Source: Acidobacteriota bacterium (GTDB taxonomy: Bacteria > Acidobacteriota > Terriglobia > UBA7540). From it: a stretch of DNA of 6,900 bases. The notes under the pieces were generated by a model. That model was not told the origin of the DNA and made no database searches. It saw only the letters and a list, made by a program, of their open reading frames with translations. The translations under genes and the position numbers were made by a program. Location: NCBI GenBank assembly GCA_003171295.1, contig PMYF01000545.1, forward strand, positions 7,755 to 14,654, in the 5' to 3' direction. Every line of letters starts with the position of its first letter. The stretch's first letter is position 1. Shown here piece after piece: positions 1 through 5,357 of this stretch.

Positions 1-213
1 GACCACGTCGCGATGATTGGCGGCTTCGATCAGTTTCACGGCCTGATCGGTTGCACACCGGAAGAGACGCGGGCTGCCGTGCGCCAATGCTTTGAGGCGG
101 CAGGCACAGGCGGCGGCTACATCCTCTCGCCCTCCGACCACTTCTTCGACGCCGACCCGCGCTTGATCGAAGCCTACGCCGACGAAGCGCGGAATTGCGT
201 ATACACGGCGTGA
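1..213 (+). CDS. Uroporphyrinogen decarboxylase-family protein, C-terminal fragment (5' end outside window)
   Basis: The reading frame is open from the first base and ends at TGA 211-213, giving the last 70 residues of a longer protein. The visible tail reads GGFDQFHGLIG..TPEETRAAVRQCFEAAGTGGGYILSPSDHFFDADPRLIEAYADEARNCVY. A helix ending in a Gly-rich turn and a 'GYILSPSDHFFD' strand-loop is typical of the last beta/alpha unit of the URO-D TIM barrel. This family contains true HemE (decarboxylation of uroporphyrinogen III to coproporphyrinogen) and many HemE-like proteins that act as methyltransferases in corrinoid-dependent methyl transfer or have no known role. The ASP-rich 'SPSDHFFDADP' ending resembles the non-HemE, uncharacterised branch more than classical HemE, so no symbol is given. 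The Met at base 13 is internal, not a start. The active-site N-terminal region is not in the window, so function cannot be tested here. Confidence 0.8.
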   Translation, partial: DHVAMIGGFDQFHGLIGCTPEETRAAVRQCFEAAGTGGGYILSPSDHFFDADPRLIEAYADEARNCVYTA

Positions 214-218
214 GAATT

Positions 219-239
219 CCGCCCGGGTTATGAGGGCGG
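219..239 (+). terminator. Weak hairpin just after the URO-D-family stop codon
   Basis: CCGCCC (219-224) can pair with GGGCGG (234-239) across a 9-base loop, starting 5 bases after the TGA of the upstream gene. The stem is GC-only and well placed for a 3'-end structure, but no T-tract follows, so it does not meet the intrinsic-terminator pattern. It may be a 3'-end stabilising hairpin, or chance in GC-rich DNA. Confidence 0.25.
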
Positions 240-459
240 GTGAGGGGTCACGGGGCAGTCCATGGAGTGGGGTAATTCACAGAATTGCCGCCAGGCGATC
301 TGCGTCCTCCGATTCTGCTTGCGCGCCCGCGATTCTTCGTCGTAAGGTGAGAACATCATGAGGATCAAGTCCCGGTAGGTTTCCAATCCGGATTGTTCTG
401 CATTCGCCAGGCCCCCGTCCGGGCCGAATCCTGAAAACCAGCTCTTGCGTTTAGTCGTT

Positions 460-1872
460 ATGGACAGCCGCATCACAACCCGTGAGTCATCGTCGTTCTG
501 GGCCTCGGTACGCGAAGCCCTGCGGGGCTCGCACCAGGACTACACCTCGGGCAGCCTCACGCGCGCCATTTTCCTTCTCGCCGTGCCCATGGTTCTGGAA
601 ATGTTCATGGAATCGCTGTTCGCCGTCGTGGACGTTTTCTGGGTGGCGCACCTGGGCGCGGACTCGGTGGCCACCGTGGGGCTGGTCGAATCGGTGTTGT
701 CACTGGTATATGCAGTGGGCATGGGCCTGGGCCTGTCTGCCACGGCTATGGTGGCGCGGCGGATCGGTGAAAAGGATCGAGAAGGGGCCGCGGTGGCGGC
801 CGTACAGGCGATCGCATTGGGCTTGCTCACCGGCCTCGGCATGGGGCTTCCCTGCCTCTACCTGGCTCCGCGCCTGCTGCGCCTGATGGGCGCATCGCCC
901 GGCATCCTCACGGTCGGCACGAGTTTTTCCCGCATCACCATGGGTGGTTGCATCGTGGTGTTGCTGCTGTTTCTGAACAACGCAGTGTTTCGCGGCGCGG
1001 GTGACGCCGCCATCGCCATGCGGGTCCTGTGGCTTTCGAATTCCATCAACCTGGTCCTTGATCCCTGCCTGATCTTCGGCCTGGGGCCCTTCCCGCGTCT
1101 GGGGGTGACGGGCGCCGCCCTGTCGACGATCATCGGGCGCGGGGTAGGAGTAGCCTACCAGTTCTATCGCCTGCACAAGGGCGGCGAGCACATCCGGATC
1201 TACGCCCGCCAGATTCGTCTTAACCTGGAAGTTATGCTGCGGCTGCTCAGAATCTCGGTGACCGGTATCACCCAAATGGTGATTCCGCATGTCGCCTGGA
1301 TCAGCCTGGTGAGGATGGTGAGCGTGTTCGGGAGCGCCGCCCTTGCCGGCTATACCATCGGCATCCGGATCGCCATCTTTTTCATCCTGCCCGCTTGGGG
1401 GTTAAGCGGCGCTGCCGCTACGCTGGTGGGTCAGAATCTCGGCGCCCAGCAGCCCGAGCGGGCGGAGAGATCGGTTTGGAAAACCGGTTTCTATAACATG
1501 CTGTTTCTGGGTGGCGAAGGCGTGTTCTTGGTCTTGTTTGCGGGGCCAATCGTTTGCTTGTTCACCTCCGACCCCGCCATCGTTCCCCTCGCCACCGCCT
1601 GCCTGCGAATCATCAGTGTAGGCAACATCGGCTACGCGTATGGCATGGTGATATTCCAGGCCTTCAATGGAGCGGGAGACACCCTCACGCCCACCGTCTT
1701 GAATTTCTTTGGGTTCCTGCTGTTTGAGATCCCGCTGGCCCACGCACTGGCTATCCCGATGGGGATGCGCTCGAGCGGGGTTTACTGGGCCATTGCGGTT
1801 TCCGAATCCGTCATCGCCGCCGTGAGCGTGCTCCTCTTCCGGCGCGGCCATTGGAAAGAAGCGAAGGTTTAG
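460..1872 (+). CDS. MATE-family efflux transporter (12-TM cation/drug antiporter)
   Basis: This encodes about 470 residues, the usual MATE length. MATE proteins sit in the inner membrane and expel cationic drugs or metabolites in exchange for Na+ or H+. After a short polar N-terminus comes LTRAIFLLAVPMVLEMFMESLFAVVDVFWVAHLG, the classic MATE TM1-TM2 region. The two pseudo-symmetric lobes are visible as paired motifs. ARRIGEKDREGA in lobe 1 corresponds to GQNLGAQQPERAERS in lobe 2. GAGD occurs once in each lobe, encoded at 994-1005 and 1669-1680, each in an 'F.GAGD' context. Long hydrophobic stretches run to the C-terminus, which ends RRGHWKEAKV. I chose ATG 460 as the start; an in-frame TTG lies at 445. 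Neither has a clear Shine-Dalgarno, so the start is uncertain. The gene stands alone: upstream is an unrelated gene end and downstream a convergent gene. Substrate cannot be read from sequence. Confidence 0.95.
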   Translation: MDSRITTRESSSFWASVREALRGSHQDYTSGSLTRAIFLLAVPMVLEMFMESLFAVVDVFWVAHLGADSVATVGLVESVLSLVYAVGMGLGLSATAMVARRIGEKDREGAAVAAVQAIALGLLTGLGMGLPCLYLAPRLLRLMGASPGILTVGTSFSRITMGGCIVVLLLFLNNAVFRGAGDAAIAMRVLWLSNSINLVLDPCLIFGLGPFPRLGVTGAALSTIIGRGVGVAYQFYRLHKGGEHIRIYARQIRLNLEVMLRLLRISVTGITQMVIPHVAWISLVRMVSVFGSAALAGYTIGIRIAIFFILPAWGLSGAAATLVGQNLGAQQPERAERSVWKTGFYNMLFLGGEGVFLVLFAGPIVCLFTSDPAIVPLATACLRIISVGNIGYAYGMVIFQAFNGAGDTLTPTVLNFFGFLLFEIPLAHALAIPMGMRSSGVYWAIAVSESVIAAVSVLLFRRGHWKEAKV

Positions 1873-1937
1873 CTCGGATTTCTCACCACGGAATTGGCAG
1901 GGCGGGGCTTTACAGGCTGCGGAAAAAGGCTTCCCTG

Positions 1938-2082
1938 CTGTCATTCAGAGCCCTTCGCTGTCATCCTGAGCGCAGCGAAGGATCTCGCTCTGCCGCCTCA
2001 GGGTAAACTTCGCGAAGAATCTCGCTCTGCGGATTATCATGGCGATACGAGCTTCCTCGTCGCCTGCGGCTCCTCAGAATGA
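1938..2082. repeat. Palindromic MITE/REP-like intergenic repeat between convergent genes
   Basis: This repeat fills much of the 306-base gap between the MATE stop (1872) and the DUF5009 stop (2179). TCATCCTGAG at 1961-1970 is inverted as CTCAGAATGA at 2073-2082 (9 of 10 pair as terminal inverted repeats). The similarity continues inward with small gaps: GCGCAGCGA on the left, and the complement of TCGCCTGCGGC on the right. Inside, GCGAAGGATCTCGCTCTGC (1975-1993) recurs directly at 2012-2030 with one mismatch. A degraded extra copy of the left end sits exactly 20 bases upstream (1938-1957 against 1958-1977, 15 of 20 identical). It contains no ORF that resembles a protein. From memory, strings of the type GTCATCCTGAGCG-AGCGAAGGATCT are widespread as multicopy intergenic repeats in acidobacterial and some other soil genomes. 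Copy number in this genome cannot be seen from one window. Lying tail-to-tail between genes, its stem could help end both transcripts. Confidence 0.7.
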
Positions 2083-2178
2083 AAGTCCCGACGGGTTTTC
2101 TGTAGCCTGTTTAGGTCCGCCGTTACAAGGCCTTTCTGATTATTCCCGCGCTCCTCGTCCAGCGCCGCTTCCCTACAA

Positions 2179-3330
2179 TCAGATCTTGATAAATTCCTTC
2201 TTGCGATACATCCAATACAATATTAACCAGACGATGGCGAAGGCCGCACAGGCCTCCACCAGGCTGTCCCACCGGCCCAGGCGAGGCAACAGGTGACCCA
2301 CAAACACGTTCCCGACCCGGGTGAAATCAAACACCTCGGTGGCAAAGTAAACGGCGATCGAATTCATGCCAATGACAATGAACCCGAAAGCCCACTTCCG
2401 ATATCCCCGCACATCAATGATCCAGTAGAACAGGGCCAGGACGAGAAAGCTCACCCCGCCCCCAATCAGTACGAAGGAGCTTGTCCATAGCAGCTTGATC
2501 ACAGGGAACCAGAGGCTCCAGAGGAGTCCCACCACCAAGCTCACCGCGCCTGCTCCCAGCAACCGGTAAATCTTGCTCTTCGCCGCGCGGCCGGTCATCA
2601 GGATCTGCCCCGCCAGCACGCCCAGCAGCACGGAGGCGCCAAAGCCCAGATAGCTCAGGAACCAGGTGTTTTCCCCATAATGGAACCGGCCGAGAACCAG
2701 CTTATCCACATAGGTCGCCACGTTCCCTTGGGGAGTCAGCACGCCCGCGCCGACCCCGGGCACCGGAATCAGCATGATCATCGCCCAGTACACCAGAAGG
2801 AAAGCTCCGATCGTGGCGGGGTGCCACTTCTCATTAACCTTCAATACCACGATGGTCGCAAGCAGGTAGCCGGCGGCCAGCCCGTGCAGAACACTGTAAC
2901 AGGGGCGGAATTTTGACAAGTCGAACAGCAGGAGATTTCCCTGCGTGATCGTTCCCAGGCAGAACATGATAAGGGCCCGCCGAACCGCATGCAGCAGCAG
3001 GCTGCGATCCGTTACGCCCTTGGCCCGCCGCTTGGCGACTGAAAGCGGTATGGCCGCTCCCATGATGAACATGAACAACGGCCAGATGAGGTCAAAGAAA
3101 TGCAATCCCCGCCAGGGCACATGGTCGAACTGCTCGAGAAACTTGTCGAACCACGGACGTTGCAGGACCTTCCCCAGGCCCAGCAAAATCGCCGTGCCGC
3201 CCGTAATCCAAAGCATGTCGAACCCGCGCAGGGCATCGAGCAAAACCAGCCGCTCGACGGGAAGGGTGCGGCTGACGGCCGCCTCTCTCGCGGCATTGCC
3301 GTGTTCTGCCTCAATTCCCGTGGCTTTCAT
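2179..3330 (-). CDS. DUF5009 / heparan-alpha-glucosaminide N-acetyltransferase-like membrane protein
   Basis: This is a 383-residue polytopic membrane protein. After a polar N-terminus (about residues 1-26) comes RLVLLDALRGFDMLWITGG (27-45), the conserved opening of the DUF5009/DUF1624/HGSNAT group. Next is H70-V-P-W-R-G-L-H-F-F-D-L-I-W-P-L-F-M-F-I-M-G-A-A-I-P-L-S (70-97). It matches the H..W.G....D...P.F.F..G..I..S block of human HGSNAT, whose His is the proposed acetyl acceptor. About ten further hydrophobic segments follow, ending in a KKEFIKI basic tail. The eukaryotic relative moves acetyl groups from cytosolic acetyl-CoA across a membrane onto a terminal glucosamine. By inference, the bacterial form may acylate a cell-envelope or imported sugar. 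The start is well supported: AGGAGG (3341-3336) lies 5 bases upstream of the ATG. The gene is the last in a same-strand series, about 200 bases after rluB-like, and converges on the MATE gene. Confidence 0.9.
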   Translation of the reverse strand: MKATGIEAEHGNAAREAAVSRTLPVERLVLLDALRGFDMLWITGGTAILLGLGKVLQRPWFDKFLEQFDHVPWRGLHFFDLIWPLFMFIMGAAIPLSVAKRRAKGVTDRSLLLHAVRRALIMFCLGTITQGNLLLFDLSKFRPCYSVLHGLAAGYLLATIVVLKVNEKWHPATIGAFLLVYWAMIMLIPVPGVGAGVLTPQGNVATYVDKLVLGRFHYGENTWFLSYLGFGASVLLGVLAGQILMTGRAAKSKIYRLLGAGAVSLVVGLLWSLWFPVIKLLWTSSFVLIGGGVSFLVLALFYWIIDVRGYRKWAFGFIVIGMNSIAVYFATEVFDFTRVGNVFVGHLLPRLGRWDSLVEACAAFAIVWLILYWMYRKKEFIKI

Positions 3331-3335
3331 GGATT

Positions 3336-3341
3336 CCTCCT
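3336..3341 (-). promoter_or_regulatory. Shine-Dalgarno of the DUF5009/HGSNAT-like gene
   Basis: On the minus strand this reads AGGAGG, a perfect anti-16S match, followed by AATCC and the ATG at 3330. It is the only textbook ribosome binding site in the window and fixes the start of this gene. Confidence 0.85.
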
Positions 3342-3492
3342 GTCGAACTCGGCCAGTACTTGCGGCCTAGCGTCCAACTTTCCAATCCGCGCGGGAGTGT
3401 GCCCCCCCGAGCAAGGAGAAAAACTCTCTGGTCGCCAGATACGCACAACAGAAAACGAACCTTCGCTGGATCCCAGCGCGGCAAGGGTGCAG

Positions 3493-3513
3493 ATTCTACA
3501 TTCAGTATTCAGA
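3493..3513. repeat. Degenerate 7-bp tandem repeat, ATTCAGT type
   Basis: Three consecutive heptamers: ATTCTAC (3493-3499), ATTCAGT (3500-3506) and ATTCAGA (3507-3513). The run lies 16 bases downstream of the rluB-like gene, in the leader region of the DUF5009 gene. Two other gaps on this side of the window have heptamer runs with different units (4276-4303 and 5250-5277), which is why I regard this short run as real. Confidence 0.5.
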
Positions 3514-3521
3514 AGCCACAA
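3493..3521 (-). promoter_or_regulatory. Possible sigma70-type promoter for the DUF5009/HGSNAT-like gene
   Basis: On the minus strand TTGTGG (3521-3516) is followed after exactly 17 bases by TAGAAT (3498-3493). The -10 matches TATAAT at 5 of 6 positions; the -35 matches TTGACA at only 3 of 6. It starts 9 bases beyond the rluB-like stop codon and would give a leader of roughly 155 bases. The -10 lies within a 7-bp tandem repeat, so the match may be incidental. Confidence 0.3.
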
Positions 3522-3529
3522 GCGCGAAT

Positions 3530-4264
3530 CTACCGCGTCTTGGCCTTCCGCAAGTGGGCCACTTCGCCGGGGCTGAGCTCCCGCCACTTTCCCACTTCCA
3601 GGCCTTCCAGTGATAGTGGGCCGATGTGCGTGCGGACCAGTTTCAAGACTTTGAACCCCACCGCTTCGATCATTCGCCGCACCTCACGATTCTTGCCTTC
3701 CGTCAGCACGACTTCCAGCCAGGTGTACTTCCCGCGATCTTCCCGGCGCCGTACACTGAGCGGTTGCGCGAAATCTCCGCGCTGCATTTCCACGCCGGCG
3801 TTGAGCCGCGCGATCACGTCCTCGCTGAGCAGGGCATTGGCCTTCACCAAGTAAGTCTTGGGGACTTCCGACTCCGGCTTGGTGATGAAGCCGGCGAATT
3901 CCGTGTCGTTGGTAAGCAGCAGCAAGCCGGAGGTGTCCTTATCCAAGCGGCCTACGGGCGCCACCCACTGGTTCTCTTCTCCGAGGTATTTGTAGATCGT
4001 CTCGCGGCCGGCGGGGTCGCCATGGCTGGTGATCACGCCTTTGGGCTTGTAGAAAAGCAGATAGCGTTTGCGCGCGGGCTTCAAGCGCTGGCCATCAAGA
4101 TGAAACGTGTCGCGGCCCGGGCTCACCCATACGTCGGGGTCGCGCACGATGCGCCCATTCACTTTCATCCGGCCCGCCATGATTGCCTCGCGTGCCGCGT
4201 TGCGCGACGCGAGGCCAAACCGCGACAGCACCCGGTCGAGCGTCATGGTGGGCTTGGTTGGCAT
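3530..4264 (-). CDS. Pseudouridine synthase, RsuA/RluB/RluE/RluF family
   Basis: This 244-residue protein has an N-terminal S4 RNA-binding domain (about residues 7-60: LDRVLSRFGLASRNAAREAIMAGRMKVNGRIV). It is followed by the RsuA-type pseudouridine synthase domain, with YLLFYKPKGVITS (about 68-80). The catalytic motif is GRLDKDTSGLLLLTND, with the nucleophilic Asp at residue 108. Downstream are KTYLVKA and EGKNREVRRMIEAVGFKVLKLVRTHIGPLSLEGL, the characteristic C-terminal motifs. Enzymes of this family convert one specific uridine in 16S or 23S rRNA to pseudouridine in the cytoplasm. Which site is modified cannot be told from these motifs; the layout is closest to RluB-type proteins. The start is ATG 4264, with an alternative ATG at 4246 (MTLDRVL...), and neither has a visible Shine-Dalgarno. 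It lies same-strand, 178 bases downstream of the MlaF-like ATPase, separated by a possible broken small gene and a heptamer repeat. Confidence 0.93.
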   Translation of the reverse strand: MPTKPTMTLDRVLSRFGLASRNAAREAIMAGRMKVNGRIVRDPDVWVSPGRDTFHLDGQRLKPARKRYLLFYKPKGVITSHGDPAGRETIYKYLGEENQWVAPVGRLDKDTSGLLLLTNDTEFAGFITKPESEVPKTYLVKANALLSEDVIARLNAGVEMQRGDFAQPLSVRRREDRGKYTWLEVVLTEGKNREVRRMIEAVGFKVLKLVRTHIGPLSLEGLEVGKWRELSPGEVAHLRKAKTR

Positions 4265-4275
4265 GGCAAAGAATG

Positions 4276-4303
4276 GGTCAAAAGTCGAAAGTTAAGGGTT
4301 GAA
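4276..4303. repeat. Degenerate 7-bp tandem repeat, GGTCGAA type
   Basis: Four consecutive heptamers: GGTCAAA (4276-4282), AGTCGAA (4283-4289), AGTTAAG (4290-4296) and GGTTGAA (4297-4303). The consensus is RGTYRAR. It sits 12 bases before the start codon of the pseudouridine synthase and overlaps the stop codon of the candidate small gene. The unit differs from the other two heptamer runs in the window, but the period is the same. Confidence 0.5.
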
Positions 4304-4446
4304 GATGGAAACGCCCCCTGCACTCAGTTCGGCCATAGTCCGCGCCAGCGCGTCAATCAAGCGGCCGAGATCGAGCAGGCTTTCGACTTCGCGACGGTTC
4401 CGGAGGAGCATCCGCGTTGCTTCCCTCGCGTCACCCTGGGGGTCAT
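4292..4446 (-). pseudogene. Possible frameshifted 51-codon gene coupled to the MlaF-like ATPase stop
   Basis: An ATG at 4446-4444 overlaps the ATPase stop as ATGA, the usual arrangement for translational coupling, but its own frame soon becomes non-protein-like and stops. One extra C in the minus-strand run of five C (4442-4438) would instead join the ATG to an open frame ending at TAA (4294-4292). The joined product would be 51 residues: MTPQGDAREATR, then MLLRNRREVESLLDLG, RLIDALARTMAELS and AGGVSIFNP. Without that base, the last 39 residues can start only at the internal ATG 4411. The frame has codon-like composition (27 of 38 third positions are G or C) and an amphipathic, helix-like Arg/Glu/Leu pattern. 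I do not recognise the family. It may be a real small protein with a homopolymer sequencing error, a decayed gene, or chance. Confidence 0.35.
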
Positions 4447-5243
4447 TGCCCGGAGGGGAGAAAAGAGACTTCGTCGAGCTGAATAAAATCCTGAACTAGC
4501 GGCTCAGCGGATTGGTCCATTTCCCCGGTCGGCCCAAAGTACACGACTTTTCCCTCCACCAAAAACACCACGCGGTCCGCGAGCTTGCGCGCCAGCCTCA
4601 TGTCGTGCGTGACTACAACGGAAGTGAGCCCGGTCTGCCGCTTAAGCTTCAGAATCAGGTCGCTGATGGTCAGCGCCATCAGGGGATCGACCATGGTGGT
4701 GGGCTCGTCGTAGAGAATGCACTCCGGATCTGCGGCCAGGGCGCGCGCAATCGCCACCGCGCGTTTCATACCCGTGCTCAGGTCCGAAGGCGCTAAATCG
4801 CGCACCCCTTCCAGATCCACCCGCCCCAGCAATTCATCAACACGCTTCTGAATGGCGCCCTCATCCACGGCGAGCCCGCGCTCGGCGCGCTCGCGCATGG
4901 GGTAGGCAACGTTTTCACCGACCGTGAGCGAATCGAAAAGCGCGCCGGATTGGAAAACCATGGTCACGCGCCGGCGAATGTCCACCAGTTCTTCCTCGTC
5001 GAGCGCGGAAACCTCGCGCCCCGCCACGAACACCAGCCCCGAGTCCGGCTTCAGGAAACCCAGGATGTGCTTGAGGGTCACACTCTTGCCTACCCCGCTC
5101 CGCCCCAGCACTGCCACCATTTCGCCGCGCCGCACCTCGAAGCTCACGTCTACGAGCACCGGCTGCTCGTCAAACGCCTTGTAGACGTGGCGGAACTCGA
5201 TGTAGGGACTCTCGGATGGTCGGGGTCGGGGCTCGTCAGGCAT
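4443..5243 (-). CDS. ABC transporter ATP-binding protein, MlaF/Ttg2A-like
   Basis: This is a 266-residue cytoplasmic ATPase subunit. Walker A is GRSGVGKS (47-54), the Q-loop is at Q98 (VFQSGALFDSLTVGENVAYPMRE), the signature LSTGMKR is at 155-161, Walker B is CILYDEP (175-181) and the H-loop is VVTHD with H213. The 'FQSGALFDSLTV.ENVA.P.RE' block is characteristic of MlaF, which powers phospholipid movement between inner and outer membrane with the permease MlaE and the MCE protein MlaD. The signature has Thr where LSGGM is usual, and the D-loop region reads TTMVDP rather than TGLDP. I believe this is shared by an acidobacterial sub-branch, from memory only. No mlaE or mlaD lies beside it: upstream is a TauE-like gene, downstream a possible broken small gene and a pseudouridine synthase. 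The start is ATG 5243, with no Shine-Dalgarno; a promoter-like element directly upstream suggests a leaderless message. Confidence 0.92.
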   Translation of the reverse strand: MPDEPRPRPSESPYIEFRHVYKAFDEQPVLVDVSFEVRRGEMVAVLGRSGVGKSVTLKHILGFLKPDSGLVFVAGREVSALDEEELVDIRRRVTMVFQSGALFDSLTVGENVAYPMRERAERGLAVDEGAIQKRVDELLGRVDLEGVRDLAPSDLSTGMKRAVAIARALAADPECILYDEPTTMVDPLMALTISDLILKLKRQTGLTSVVVTHDMRLARKLADRVVFLVEGKVVYFGPTGEMDQSAEPLVQDFIQLDEVSFLPSGQ

Positions 5244-5249
5244 GGGAGC

Positions 5250-5277
5250 AATTATGAATTATGAATTCGGAATTATG
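5250..5277. repeat. 7-bp tandem repeat, AATTATG type
   Basis: Four consecutive heptamers: AATTATG (5250-5256), AATTATG (5257-5263), AATTCGG (5264-5270) and AATTATG (5271-5277), followed by AA. It is strikingly AT-rich against its GC-rich surroundings and lies 7 bases upstream of the ATPase start codon. A single inverted relative, TTCATAAT, occurs further away at 5346-5353 near the end of the TauE-like gene. Confidence 0.65.
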
Positions 5278-5279
5278 AA
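5251..5279 (-). promoter_or_regulatory. Possible promoter giving a leaderless mRNA for the MlaF-like ATPase
   Basis: On the minus strand TTCATA (5279-5274, 4 of 6 to TTGACA) is followed after 17 bases by CATAAT (5256-5251, 5 of 6 to TATAAT). Only 7 bases then separate the -10 from the ATG at 5243, so transcription would start at or next to the start codon. The absence of any Shine-Dalgarno before this ATG fits. Both hexamers come from the heptamer repeat, so the match could be a by-product of its AT-rich sequence. Confidence 0.35.
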
Positions 5280-5357
5280 GCACGAAAGCGCACCTCGCGC
5301 CGGCTGCTTCCTCACGTCATGGACAGGAGCTCTTGCATTCCAGATTTCATAATGGGG

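Noticed and set aside
700..1290. Long minus-strand open frame (196 codons) inside the MATE gene
   Set aside because: Its product is a His/Gln/Arg-rich sequence with no domain pattern, as expected from reading the complement of a GC-rich membrane-protein gene.
1897..1938. GCAGGG/CCCTGC inverted repeat 25 bases after the MATE stop as a terminator
   Set aside because: The 30-base loop is too long, there is no inner stem and no T-tract follows.
1938..2082. CRISPR array or insertion sequence in the MATE/DUF5009 gap
   Set aside because: The repeats are too few, unevenly spaced and inverted; there is no transposase or cas gene in the window.
2087..2099. CCCGACGGGTTTT as an intrinsic terminator
   Set aside because: The stem is only 3 bp with a 3-base loop. 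The T-run is suggestive, but the structure would not be stable.
3626..4486. Long plus-strand open frame (286 codons) opposite the pseudouridine synthase
   Set aside because: The minus-strand product has a clear S4 domain and catalytic motif. The plus-strand frame has shadow-like His/Arg/Gln composition and runs across gene boundaries.
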